From CAUZRD01 sp963582255 (GTDB lineage Bacteria > Pseudomonadota > Alphaproteobacteria > Rhizobiales > TMED25), in NCBI GenBank assembly GCA_963582255.1, contig CAUZRD010000010.1:1-27994 (forward strand): a stretch of DNA of 27,994 nucleotides, given 5' to 3'. The position numbers and the translations under genes were made by a program. This document shows positions 1 to 7,868 of the stretch, in pieces. Each line of letters opens with the position of its first letter. The stretch's first letter is position 1. The notes below the pieces were generated by a model. That model saw only the letters and a list, made by a program, of their open reading frames with translations, did not search any database and was not told the DNA's origin.

Positions 1-29
1 AATACGCCTATGCGCTGGCGTCTACTCAA
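1..29 (-). CDS. purN: Phosphoribosylglycinamide formyltransferase, N-terminal fragment
   Basis: Only the first nine complete codons lie in the window; the rest is beyond position 1. Reading on the minus strand from a TTG at 29-27 gives (M)SRRQRIGV, which fits the start of PurN, where a basic stretch precedes the first beta strand and then the GRGSN loop (not visible here). The TTG overlaps the TGA stop of purM as TTGA, a typical translationally coupled junction, and purM-purN is a common gene pair. PurN transfers a formyl group from 10-formyl-THF to GAR in purine synthesis. The identification rests on context plus nine residues, so it is moderately secure; the start codon is inferred. Confidence 0.6.
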
Positions 30-1114
30 GCGGCCCACCACAGTTGGCCATTGAAAACGACTGGGTCGCTTCGGCCGCGTTCTTTGATGACACCGATTTC
101 GACTGCGCGCTCACCAGCCTTTTGAAATCCGTCAAGAACGATGGGTATATCTGTTCGTTTGACAATGATAATCATCCCGGCACCGCAATTGAATGTTGCC
201 AGCATCTCACTGGGCTTGATGCCGCCGATCTTGGCCAGCCATCCAAAAACCTCAAGGCGTGGAAGGGCAGAAAGATTAACTGTCGCACTAAGGTGATCAG
301 GTAGAACGCGTGAGAGATTACCAGAAATTCCACCGCCTGTAATATGGGCAATTGCTTCAATTGCTCTGGTTTTAGAGCGGACATCCAATATTGGGCGGAC
401 ATATATTTTTGTCGGGATCAGGAGCGATTGTGCGAGATTCTGACCAGGGGCGAAAGGGGATGGGCCTGCGAGATCGGCTCCGGCCTGATCAACGATAGCG
501 CGCACCAGAGAAAAACCGTTCGAATGTACGCCGCTTGAGCCCAGCGCGAGTATAACATCTCCTTCGGCGATGTTATGCGATGGCAGTAGCGTGCCACGCT
601 CGGCTGCTCCCACAGCAAATCCTGCAAGATCATAATCGCCCTGTGCGTACATGCCAGGCATCTCGGCGGTCTCGCCGCCTATAAGCGCACACCCTGCCTG
701 CTTGCAGCCTTCGACTATCCCGGAGACTACATCATGCGCGATTTCTGGTTCAAGTTTACCTGTAGCATAGTAGTCTAGGAAAAACAGTGGCTCGGCACCC
801 TGGACTACAATATCATTGACACACATCGCCACAAGGTCAATTCCGACGGTATGATGTTGTTGCGTTTTAGACGCAAATTTGAGTTTTGTTCCAACGCCAT
901 CAGTGGCGGCTACTAGGATGGGATCGATATATCCTGCGGATTTCAGATCAAACAAGCCAGCAAAACCACCGATTTTACTTCCCGTTCCTGGGCGGGAGGT
1001 TGAGGCTATGAGTGGGGTAATAGCCTTGACAAAATCATCACCGGCGGCGATATCCACCCCGCTTTGCCGGTAAGTGAGCCCATTAGGGTTCTCTAGTGAA
1101 GGAGCTTTTGGCAT
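26..1114 (-). CDS. purM: Phosphoribosylformylglycinamidine cyclo-ligase (AIR synthetase)
   Basis: PurM closes the imidazole ring of FGAM with ATP to give AIR, the fifth step of purine synthesis, in the cytoplasm. The 362-residue product is close to the usual 345-355. It shows the family signatures in order: the N-terminal TYRQSGVDIAAGDDFV segment, IGGFAGLFDL near residue 50, the ATP-site segment DGVGTKLKFA near 73-82, the CVNDIVVQGAEPLFFLDY block near 100-115, GGETAEMPGMY near 147-157 and the SNGFSLVR helix near 198-205. The C-terminal domain has the HITGGGISGNLSRVLP stretch. The ATG at 1114 is the only reasonable start in this frame; no strong Shine-Dalgarno precedes it. It is transcribed divergently from the DUF2066 gene, with purN immediately downstream and overlapping. 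Confidence 0.97.
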   Translation of the reverse strand: MPKAPSLENPNGLTYRQSGVDIAAGDDFVKAITPLIASTSRPGTGSKIGGFAGLFDLKSAGYIDPILVAATDGVGTKLKFASKTQQHHTVGIDLVAMCVNDIVVQGAEPLFFLDYYATGKLEPEIAHDVVSGIVEGCKQAGCALIGGETAEMPGMYAQGDYDLAGFAVGAAERGTLLPSHNIAEGDVILALGSSGVHSNGFSLVRAIVDQAGADLAGPSPFAPGQNLAQSLLIPTKIYVRPILDVRSKTRAIEAIAHITGGGISGNLSRVLPDHLSATVNLSALPRLEVFGWLAKIGGIKPSEMLATFNCGAGMIIIVKRTDIPIVLDGFQKAGERAVEIGVIKERGRSDPVVFNGQLWWAA

Positions 1115-1144
1115 TTGTCAGCCGTCGCCCAATAAAATTATACT
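1115..1144 (+). promoter_or_regulatory. Candidate sigma-70-type promoter for the DUF2066 gene
   Basis: TTGTCA at 1115-1120 and TATACT at 1139-1144 are separated by 18 bases, close to the housekeeping sigma consensus. They lie in the short divergent region between purM and the DUF2066 gene, about 44 bases before the proposed ATG. The -35 hexamer begins on the first base upstream of the purM start codon. Sequence match only. Confidence 0.45.
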
Positions 1145-1187
1145 CTACCGGCTTCCTAGTCGATTGCCGCATGAGGTTCAAGCTTCT

Positions 1188-2258
1188 ATGGGACATGTAA
1201 TGTGGTTAATTGCAATTGTTCTACTGACAACAGCCCTGATGTTCAGCAAACCGGTTTTGGCGGATATGCTCACAGTGTCAGGCATCGAAATCGCTGCTAA
1301 GGCCGATTCTGCGGTGGATGCGAAGGTGATTGCCATCGCCGAAGGGCAGGCCAAGGCATTCTCGCAGATATTGCAGCGTCTCACATCGCCCGAAGATAAC
1401 GAGCGGTTGCCAATGCCAGATGCCCAGTCGATCCAGTCGGTTGTAGCCGGCTTCAGTCTCGATAATGAACGAACATCGGCAAATGAGTATCTTGCCGAAT
1501 TAACCGTGAGATTTAATGCCGATTCGGTTGAGTTTCTGCTGTCACACTCCAACATCCGTATGGCGGCCGAGCAATCAGAGCCCGTTCTTATCATACCAGT
1601 TCTTTGGCAGAATGGCTCTGCCGTGATTTGGGGGGAGGATAACAAATGGCGAAGTGTCTGGCAGAAAATTGATCTGGACAATAGGCTGGTGCCAGCCCTT
1701 ATTCCACTTGGTGATGGGGTTGATGAGCAAGTTGATCAGCAAGAACTTGGGCAAGCCAACCCCGAGGCTTTGAGCGTACTTGCCGTGAAGTATGGTGTTA
1801 AGCACGCGGTCATTGCGATTGTTGCCTATGATTTAGAACAAAAGTTAATCGAGGCAGCTTTTGTCGGCAACAGCCAACGGGGCGCGATTGATCTGCGTGC
1901 CATCGGCGTGATTGAAGAAGGCCGTGAGATCGAGGCGATGAAGCAGATTGCAGACCAACTTTTGAACCGCCTTGACCAGAAATGGCGCGAGGTTGTTGCT
2001 AGTGGTTCAGTGCGTCAGTCCAAACAGACGGCGGATATTCTGGTGCCGTTCTCAAATTTGAAGCAATGGGTTGGTATCCGTCGCCGTCTTGAAAATGCGC
2101 CTGGCATTCAAAGCCTTGATGTGCGCTCACTAAACGCGGAGCAAGCGCAAATCATGGTATCCTTCATTGGCGATTTACGCGAGCTTGCCAAGTCTCTGAA
2201 GTTTCAGGGACTGTTTTTATACGACGATGGAGTAAGGTTGTTTCTACGCACCAATTAA
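1188..2258 (+). CDS. DUF2066 domain protein, exported, function unknown
   Basis: The product has 356 residues from the ATG at 1188. The frame is open back to 1074, but that upstream part covers the purM start and promoter region, so the shorter form is preferred; an ATG at 1200 is an alternative. The N-terminus is a classical signal peptide: a hydrophobic stretch (WLIAIVLLTTALMF) and a probable cleavage after VLA, before DMLTVSGIEI. The mature part begins with the DUF2066 pattern, a beta strand followed by AKVIAIAEGQAKAFSQILQRLT. I recognise no catalytic motif. In alphaproteobacteria this family sits beside purM and the phosphatidyltransferase/PerM/hda genes, as here. It is probably periplasmic or envelope-associated; its function is unknown. 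Confidence 0.85.
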   Translation: MGHVMWLIAIVLLTTALMFSKPVLADMLTVSGIEIAAKADSAVDAKVIAIAEGQAKAFSQILQRLTSPEDNERLPMPDAQSIQSVVAGFSLDNERTSANEYLAELTVRFNADSVEFLLSHSNIRMAAEQSEPVLIIPVLWQNGSAVIWGEDNKWRSVWQKIDLDNRLVPALIPLGDGVDEQVDQQELGQANPEALSVLAVKYGVKHAVIAIVAYDLEQKLIEAAFVGNSQRGAIDLRAIGVIEEGREIEAMKQIADQLLNRLDQKWREVVASGSVRQSKQTADILVPFSNLKQWVGIRRRLENAPGIQSLDVRSLNAEQAQIMVSFIGDLRELAKSLKFQGLFLYDDGVRLFLRTN

Positions 2259-2285
2259 ATCTTACTATGTGAAAAAGAGACTCTC

Positions 2286-2879
2286 GTGAGCATCCCAAAT
2301 ATTCTGACGTTACTCCGTATGCTGTTGGTGCCTGTGGTCATTTGGTTGATCATGAATGGTGACGTGGCAGTGGCGTTCTGGCTATTTTTGTTAGCCGGGG
2401 TAACCGATGCAGCTGATGGCATGATTGCCAAGCGATTTAATCAGGCAACATTGCTGGGTGCCTATTTAGATCCAGTTGCCGACAAGCTCTTGCTGATCGG
2501 GGTGTTTGTTACGCTTGGAGTGGTCGGCGCCCTGCCATCCTGGCTTGTCATTTTGGTTGTCAGCCGGGATGTGATGATCATGATCGCCTTTGCGATTGCA
2601 TATCTTGTGTCCCGACCGATTCGTGTTCGTCCACTTTTGATTAGCAAGATCAATACCGCGGCTCAGATTACTCTCGCCGCCGGTGAGCTGTTAACCCTTG
2701 GTGGTATAGCTACTCTTCCGGGTGATCTCCGTGTTGCTGCCGTTATAGTAGTGGCGTGCTTGACCAGCCTGTCTTGGGCTGTCTACTTCTTGGTGTGGAC
2801 CACGCATTTGGCTGGAACGCCTGCAACAAAGCTTGGTCCGCGTGAAGACGAACCCACACTTGGCAGATATCGCAAGTAG
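2286..2879 (+). CDS. CDP-alcohol phosphatidyltransferase family protein (PgsA-like)
   Basis: This is a 197-residue integral membrane enzyme of the family that joins a CDP-activated lipid to an alcohol. The signature D-x2-D-G-x2-A-x9-G-x3-D-x3-D is intact: D41, D44, G45, A48, G58, D62 and D66, with K49 where arginine is usual. These aspartates bind the metal and the CDP group. Hydrophobic segments near residues 5-23, 27-40, 68-85, 87-105 and 140-165 fit the six-helix fold. The N-terminal NILTLLRMLLVP stretch resembles PgsA (glycerophosphate substrate), but cardiolipin-synthase-like or other members look similar, so the substrate is not settled. It starts at a GTG 27 bases after the DUF2066 stop and is probably co-transcribed with that gene and the PerM gene. 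Confidence 0.88.
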   Translation: MSIPNILTLLRMLLVPVVIWLIMNGDVAVAFWLFLLAGVTDAADGMIAKRFNQATLLGAYLDPVADKLLLIGVFVTLGVVGALPSWLVILVVSRDVMIMIAFAIAYLVSRPIRVRPLLISKINTAAQITLAAGELLTLGGIATLPGDLRVAAVIVVACLTSLSWAVYFLVWTTHLAGTPATKLGPREDEPTLGRYRK

Positions 2880-2912
2880 TGAAGCTGCCCTATGCCAAGG
2901 AGACTTGTCACC

Positions 2913-4004
2913 ATGATAGTGCAGCGCCAATTTGCATGTTGGATAGTTGGTATAGGTATTTTTATCGCTCTGCTTTACGTGCTGCGCGGTGTTCTGTTGC
3001 CGTTTGTCGCTGGGATGGTACTCGCCTACCTACTCGATCCTCTCACAGGTCGTCTGGAACGACTTGGACTTGGGCGCGTTGCTGCCACCGGTGTGATCGT
3101 TGCAATGGCGGGTATCGTATTTGTCCTCTTTCTCATGGTGCTGGTGCCAGTCTTAACCGAGCAACTGTTGCGCTTGGTCGCACTAGTCCCTGACGCGGTT
3201 GCTAAAATCGAGATGCTTTTGGAAGATCAGGATAGTTGGCTAGCATCCTTTCTTGGTCAAAAGTTTAACCTCGATGGTCAGATGACAGCGATTGCAAAGC
3301 AGGTCATTGGTTGGTTAGCTATTATATTCAAATCAATTTTGGGCGGTGGCATGGCGTTTGTCAGCGGTGTTTCGTTGCTAGTTGTGACACCTGTTGTTGC
3401 CTTTTATCTGATGGTTGATTGGCCTGATATGCTGCGCAAGCTGGATAGCCTGCTGCCACGCCCTTATGTAGAAACCATTCGCCAGATTGTGAAAGATATT
3501 GATGGGGTGATGGCCGGGTTTTTGCGTGGGCAGGCAATGGTATGTCTCATTCTGGCTGTGTTCTATGCACTAGCACTAACTCTCGTTGGACTGAATCTAG
3601 GGTTATTGATCGGCTTTACCGCTGGGGCGATCAGTTTTATTCCCTTTGTCGGATCGATCGTCGGTCTGGTGCTCTCACTTGGGATGGCACTGGCGCAAAC
3701 TTGGCCGGAGGTTGATTGGCTGTTTGTCGGTATGATTGGTGCAATCTTCGTGATTGGACAGCTCGTGGAAGGTAACATTCTTCAGCCACGACTGCTTGGA
3801 AAAAGCGTTAGGTTACATCCTGTTGCATTAATATTTTCACTTTTTGCATTCGGTTATCTGTTCGGGTTTCTTGGGATGCTGTTGGCTGTTCCGTTGGCGG
3901 CAGTAATTGGCGTATTGGTGCGCTTTGCAACGCAGAAATATCTGGCAAGCCAAATCTACCTTGGTAATAACAATGATAAACCCATACCCGCGGATCAGGA
4001 TTGA
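2913..4004 (+). CDS. AI-2E family transporter / PerM-like membrane protein
   Basis: This is a polytopic inner-membrane protein of 363 residues from the ATG at 2913. That start is chosen because an AAGGAG at 2897-2902 stands 10 bases ahead; an in-frame ATG at 2892 lacks such a site. Family marks are the N-terminal pair of helices ending in LPFVAGMVLAYLLDPLTGRLE, the central charged stretch, the LRGQAMVCLILAVFYALAL helix, the conserved block ISFIPFVGSIVG, and the C-terminal EGNILQPRLLGKSVRLHP motif. The family is named for autoinducer-2 export, but most members have no proven substrate and some act as Na+/H+ antiporters. Its stop overlaps the hdaA start (TGATG at 4002-4006), indicating translational coupling, a pairing common in alphaproteobacteria. 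Confidence 0.92.
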   Translation: MIVQRQFACWIVGIGIFIALLYVLRGVLLPFVAGMVLAYLLDPLTGRLERLGLGRVAATGVIVAMAGIVFVLFLMVLVPVLTEQLLRLVALVPDAVAKIEMLLEDQDSWLASFLGQKFNLDGQMTAIAKQVIGWLAIIFKSILGGGMAFVSGVSLLVVTPVVAFYLMVDWPDMLRKLDSLLPRPYVETIRQIVKDIDGVMAGFLRGQAMVCLILAVFYALALTLVGLNLGLLIGFTAGAISFIPFVGSIVGLVLSLGMALAQTWPEVDWLFVGMIGAIFVIGQLVEGNILQPRLLGKSVRLHPVALIFSLFAFGYLFGFLGMLLAVPLAAVIGVLVRFATQKYLASQIYLGNNNDKPIPADQD

Positions 4005-4696
4005 TGATAAGTCGGGATGTGCATCAGACGGGCGTGCAACGGGCATTTGAACTCGGACATGATGAAGCTCGTGGCTTTGCTGACTTCATTATCAGTCCTA
4101 CCAATCGCGCGGCGTTTGACTATCTTCTCGCATGGCCAAGATGGCCTTATCCAGCAAGTGTTCTTTATGGACCAGAGGGTTCGGGAAAAAGCCATCTTGC
4201 GCGTATCTGGGCTGCGCGATGCGGTGCTAAGATCGCCTCGGCAAGCGATACTTCTTTTGAACAATTCGTAAATAGCCAGAAACTGCATTTGGTGATTGAG
4301 GATATAGATCATGACGGGTGCAATGAGGAAGGCGTATTTCACATGTTCAACCTTTGCATTGATACTGGTGGTGCATTACTGGTGACCACATCTCGATTGC
4401 CAGTAGCTATGCTATTTCGTCTTGCTGATCTTTCATCACGGGTTCGCGGCGCGATGCTGGCGCAGATCGATCAGCCGGATGATGGGTTGATTGAGGCAGT
4501 GATAGTCAAACTATTTGCTGATAGGCAACTTGAGATTACACCCGTAGTCGCGGCCTATGCTGCCGCGCGTATCGAACGCTCGTTGTCAACGGTTAGAGAT
4601 TTAGTAACCCATGCGGATCGAATGAGCTTGGAGACATCGCGGAGTATCACCAAGCCGCTCGTAAACGAAGTCCTAAATACGATGGAAGACAAGTAG
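4004..4696 (+). CDS. hdaA: DnaA-related regulatory inactivator HdaA (Hda-like AAA+ protein)
   Basis: The product has 230 residues. It has the AAA+ core of DnaA without the DNA-binding domain IV, which is how Hda/HdaA proteins are built. Walker A is GPEGSGKSH (residues 56-64), Walker B is LVIEDID (96-102), and the sensor 1 region is ALLVTTSRLP. A lid region with RIERSLSTVRDLV lies near the C-terminus. Hda with the beta clamp stimulates ATP hydrolysis on DnaA after initiation and so prevents re-replication; HdaA does this in Caulobacter. The ATG at 4004 overlaps the stop of the PerM gene; an in-frame TTG at 4001 is possible. The N-terminal clamp-binding motif is not obvious to me. It is followed by a strong terminator at 4740. 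Confidence 0.9.
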   Translation: MISRDVHQTGVQRAFELGHDEARGFADFIISPTNRAAFDYLLAWPRWPYPASVLYGPEGSGKSHLARIWAARCGAKIASASDTSFEQFVNSQKLHLVIEDIDHDGCNEEGVFHMFNLCIDTGGALLVTTSRLPVAMLFRLADLSSRVRGAMLAQIDQPDDGLIEAVIVKLFADRQLEITPVVAAYAAARIERSLSTVRDLVTHADRMSLETSRSITKPLVNEVLNTMEDK

Positions 4697-4739
4697 GGAT
4701 GCTGACGGTGCTATGGTCATGCTAAAGTAATACCGTGAG

Positions 4740-4765
4740 GGGCATTTCGATGCCCGGCTTTTTTT
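4740..4765 (+). terminator. Rho-independent terminator after hdaA
   Basis: GGGCAT (4740-4745), loop TTCG (4746-4749) and ATGCCC (4750-4755) form a 6-bp stem with a UUCG-type tetraloop. Three bases later comes a run of seven T (4759-4765). It lies 44 bases after the hdaA stop and would end the DUF2066-to-hdaA transcript. Confidence 0.85.
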
Positions 4766-4814
4766 GTACCCACCAGAACTAGACTTATATGTTTTATTAA
4801 ACAGGGTTATACAC

Positions 4815-4931
4815 ATGACTGCGGATCTGAGACCGCGTCAATTCTACCGTCTTATGAAGACGGCTCGTGCCGATGCGCATTTTACAAATCTGTTCGAAGT
4901 CCTGCTCGACCCTGCCCGGCATATACGCTAA
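4815..4931 (+). CDS. Possible 38-residue small protein, unrecognised
   Basis: A complete ATG-to-TAA frame of 38 codons lies alone between the hdaA terminator and ppx. The product begins MTADLRPRQFYRLMKTA and ends DPARHIR. It is basic and aromatic in its first half and has no membrane segment or signal peptide. An AGGG at 4803-4806 stands eight bases ahead as a weak ribosome site. A TTGTAC (4764-4769) and TATGTT (4788-4793) pair, 18 bases apart, could be a promoter. I recognise no family. Many alphaproteobacteria have ppk here, but I see no resemblance to the ends of Ppk. It may be a real small gene, a remnant or chance; codon choice (GCG GAT CTG, CTG CTC GAC) looks gene-like. Confidence 0.4.
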   Translation: MTADLRPRQFYRLMKTARADAHFTNLFEVLLDPARHIR

Positions 4932-4942
4932 GTAGGGATCAA

Positions 4943-4958
4943 TTTTGGTTAACCAAAA
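4943..4958. promoter_or_regulatory. Perfect 16-bp palindrome upstream of ppx
   Basis: TTTTGGTT at 4943-4950 is followed directly by its exact reverse complement AACCAAAA at 4951-4958. It lies 31 bases before the ppx start codon and 11 bases after the small ORF. A gapless dyad of this length in a short intergenic region fits an operator for a dimeric repressor. No T-run follows and a loop-less hairpin cannot form well, so it is not a terminator. Its ligand is unknown. Confidence 0.45.
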
Positions 4959-4989
4959 GCTGCAAGCGACTCAATTGGGATGAAGCAAT

Positions 4990-6525
4990 GTGGTGAATTC
5001 ATCGTTTCAGGCTCGTATCTCCAAAAAGTTAAAAGCACAAGCTCGAATAGGCGTTGTTGATATCGGATCAAATTCCGTACGCCTTGTCGTATTTGATGGC
5101 GAGTGTCGTTCGCCCCAGGTTCACTACAATGAAAAGGCCATCTGTGCTCTGGGCAGTGAGCTCAGAAAAACCAACAGATTGGCGCATGATGGTGTGGTTG
5201 AAACGCTGTCTTTGCTCAAGCGATTTCGTCTTTTAACTCAAAATATGGGTGTTACACAGCTCCATGTAGTTGCAACCGCCGCGACGAGGGAGGCTAAAAA
5301 CGGCGCTAGTTTTGTGAAATTAGCCGAAAAAGCAATCGCCAGTCCAGTGAAGGTGCTCTCTGGTGCCGAGGAGGCTCAGTTTGCAGCAGCCGGCGTTATT
5401 TCTGGTATGCCACATGCGGACGGTGTGGTGGGCGATCTTGGTGGTGGCAGTCTGGAGCTGGTGGATGCAGTTATCGGTATAGCGGGCGTCGGTGAAAGTG
5501 CTCCGATCGGGACTTTGCGGCTACTTGAACAGGTATCCAAACCAAAAGACGCAATCAGTATCGTTGATAGGGCACTCTCCAAGATGGATTTGGTTGAGAA
5601 GATCAAGGGTCGTTCGCTCTATTTGGTTGGAGGCACCTGGCGTGCGATTGCGCGTATCCATATGGAGCATAATAACTATCCATTACATATTATTGATCAC
5701 TACGAGCTAGCACCACAAGATGCGACGGAAATTGTCCAGTTGGTGGGCGGACTGTCGATGGCATCTTTGCGTAATATGCCCAACGTTTCCTTAGAAAGAC
5801 TTACAACCATTCCATTTGGTGCGTTGGTATTGGAGCGGCTGATCAGTATGGGCAAGCCAAAAAATATCGTTTTTTCAGCAAATGGTCTTAGAGAAGGTAT
5901 TGTCTATTCAAACCTCTCGCCGAAGATCGCTGGCAAAGATCCTCTGATCTCCAGTGTGTATGCGATTTCAGCCCTTTACGCGCGCTCGCTTACCCAGGGA
6001 AGTGAGATTGCTGATTGGGTGGATCCACTGTTTTCCTCACTTGACGAACCGGAAACTGATGAGGAACGCCATCTTCGAAAAGCGGCCTGTCATCTGGGTG
6101 ATTTATCTTGGCGCATCCATCCAGATTATCGTGGGAGCCATTCGATCGATGTGGTTGTGCACGGAAATCTAGCTGACATGCATCATGCAGGCCGTGCATT
6201 TCTGGCACTTTCTTCTTACTTTTGCCACGCCAACCGTATTCGCCATCCTTCTGCCCAAGCTATGTCTAAGCTTGTTAACAAAAAATCTTTGGAAAAAAGC
6301 CGCATAATAGGCAAGTTACTTCGCCTTTCTTTTGCATTGACCGGGGCAACGGATGGGATTTTGCCAAAATGTCCAATAATTTGCGACCAACATTGCGTCG
6401 AGCTATACCTACCTTATGATTTGGCCGATCTTGGTGGAGGTATGCTTGAGCGCCGGCTTGCGTCACTCGCTGGGGCGATTGGGCGTAAATATAAAATCAT
6501 CATAAGCGATAGTCAGCAGGCTTAG
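4990..6525 (+). CDS. ppx: Exopolyphosphatase / guanosine pentaphosphatase (Ppx/GppA)
   Basis: This is a 511-residue member of the ASKHA phosphotransferase fold, normal length for alphaproteobacterial Ppx. The phosphate-1 loop is IGVVDIGSNSVRLVVFDG near residues 20-37 and the phosphate-2 loop is GVVGDLGGGSLELVD near 145-159. The TAATREAKNG segment between them is also typical. The C-terminal half, with RKAACHLGDLSWRIHPDYR and HHAGRAFLALSSYFCHAN, matches the HD-like helical domain. Ppx removes terminal phosphate from polyphosphate and, in some members, from pppGpp. The start is the GTG at 4990 (a second GTG follows at 4993), with GGGA about nine bases ahead. Its partner ppk is not next to it. 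The 3' end overlaps the rnd stop on the other strand by four bases. Confidence 0.94.
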   Translation: MVNSSFQARISKKLKAQARIGVVDIGSNSVRLVVFDGECRSPQVHYNEKAICALGSELRKTNRLAHDGVVETLSLLKRFRLLTQNMGVTQLHVVATAATREAKNGASFVKLAEKAIASPVKVLSGAEEAQFAAAGVISGMPHADGVVGDLGGGSLELVDAVIGIAGVGESAPIGTLRLLEQVSKPKDAISIVDRALSKMDLVEKIKGRSLYLVGGTWRAIARIHMEHNNYPLHIIDHYELAPQDATEIVQLVGGLSMASLRNMPNVSLERLTTIPFGALVLERLISMGKPKNIVFSANGLREGIVYSNLSPKIAGKDPLISSVYAISALYARSLTQGSEIADWVDPLFSSLDEPETDEERHLRKAACHLGDLSWRIHPDYRGSHSIDVVVHGNLADMHHAGRAFLALSSYFCHANRIRHPSAQAMSKLVNKKSLEKSRIIGKLLRLSFALTGATDGILPKCPIICDQHCVELYLPYDLADLGGGMLERRLASLAGAIGRKYKIIISDSQQA

Positions 6526-7700
6526 TCATCCTCCTTGCTAGCGCTGTCAAGTTGCGTTGCTTCAATTGGTATAACCTGATTGCCTCGAACCGTCAGGGCC
6601 AGACGCCCGTGTTTTATATCAAGTGCCATCTTACCAAATAGATCGCGACGCCACCCGATAAGTGCGGCGACATTGGCATCGTCACTACGCGCGATCTGCT
6701 CCAGGTCGTCGGAAGAGGCAATTAGCTTTTGTGCAACTTTGTGACGCTTGGATTGCATCTTAACCACCACACGAAGAAGATCGACAATCGGTGTAAGACT
6801 ATCCGGTAGGGCTTCGTGCTTGACCTGAATTGGAACCGATGAAATTTGCCGGTGCTGGCCGCGCTCGACGGCTTGAAGAAGTCCTGCCGCACTCTTGGAA
6901 TGATTAAATCCCCGCGGCACCGCCCGCATGGTCTCCAGATCGGCTGGTTTTTGAGGATTGAATGAGGAGATTTCGACTAGAGCATCGTCTTTCAAAACTC
7001 TGTTTCGCGGTACGTTAAGCCGCTGTGCTTCTTGCTCTCTCCACGCTGAGACCTCCATCAATATTGCCATTGCGCGTTTTGACTTTGGTTTAGATTTCAC
7101 TCTTTCAAAAGCCTTCTCAGGCGACATGGTGTAGGTCGATGTACTGGTCAGTATAGCCAATTCCTCTTCCAGCCACGAATGACGCTTGCTGCTCTCCAAC
7201 TCTTGGATAAGATGTTTATAGACCACGCGAAGATGGGTGACGTCGGCAAGGCCGTAGGCAAGCTGTTGGTCTGACAGCGGTCGGCGTGCCCAGTCGGTAA
7301 AACGTGATGACTTGTCGATCTGTTCGCCCGTAAGCTTGCGTACCAAATTATCGTAGGAGACCGAATCTCCGAACCCGCACACCATCGCGGCTATTTGCGT
7401 ATCGAATAGGGGTAGCGGAATTGTCTTGGCTAAATTGTAGAAAATCTCGACATCTTGCCGGCCGGCGTGAAATACCTTGACTACGCTTTGATCACGCGCC
7501 AGCTCCCACAGAGGCTCAAGATCAATGTTGGCCAGTGGGTCAACAACAGCCTCAATTCCATCGCTTGCAAGTTGTACTAAACAGAGTTTTGACCAATAGG
7601 TCTTATCACGCATAAATTCGGTATCTACCGCGACGTAATCCTTCGCGCGCAAGGACTGGCAGATCTTGGAAAGCTGGCTGCTCGATGTAATCAAATTCAT
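6522..7700 (-). CDS. rnd: Ribonuclease D
   Basis: This is a 3'-5' exoribonuclease that trims tRNA precursors and other stable RNAs. The product has 392 residues. The DEDDy catalytic set is visible: D26 and E28 in VAVDTEF, D83 in VFHAGRQDVEIF, and Y149 with D153 in YGLADVTHL. An HRDC domain follows, with EVSAWREQEAQRLNVPRNRV and then the PADLETMRAVPRGF stretch. I take the ATG at 7700 as the start because an AGGAG lies five bases ahead; the frame can also be read from a GTG at 7706, but that codon overlaps the ribosome site itself. It is divergent from aspS, and the ppx-rnd-aspS grouping is usual in alphaproteobacteria. Confidence 0.95.
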   Translation of the reverse strand: MNLITSSSQLSKICQSLRAKDYVAVDTEFMRDKTYWSKLCLVQLASDGIEAVVDPLANIDLEPLWELARDQSVVKVFHAGRQDVEIFYNLAKTIPLPLFDTQIAAMVCGFGDSVSYDNLVRKLTGEQIDKSSRFTDWARRPLSDQQLAYGLADVTHLRVVYKHLIQELESSKRHSWLEEELAILTSTSTYTMSPEKAFERVKSKPKSKRAMAILMEVSAWREQEAQRLNVPRNRVLKDDALVEISSFNPQKPADLETMRAVPRGFNHSKSAAGLLQAVERGQHRQISSVPIQVKHEALPDSLTPIVDLLRVVVKMQSKRHKVAQKLIASSDDLEQIARSDDANVAALIGWRRDLFGKMALDIKHGRLALTVRGNQVIPIEATQLDSASKEDD

Positions 7701-7868
7701 GGACACTCCTATAGCCCAATACCTGGCAATGCTGCCAGATGTGAACTGGATTGAATGTTAAGGGCGTGGAAAGGCTCTCATTAAAGCGGTCTTGACATCC
7801 CCCGGTCTCCATGGCCACTTCCGGCCGGCATCTTTCATGCTTCGTTTGAGTTTCTTAGGATAGAGTTT

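Noticed and set aside
1178..1681. 167-codon frame antisense to the DUF2066 gene
   Set aside because: Serine- and arginine-rich shadow of a well-supported coding frame; no domain or ribosome site.
7792..7820. TTGACA upstream of aspS as a promoter
   Set aside because: The -35 match is perfect, but no acceptable -10 hexamer lies 16-18 bases downstream.
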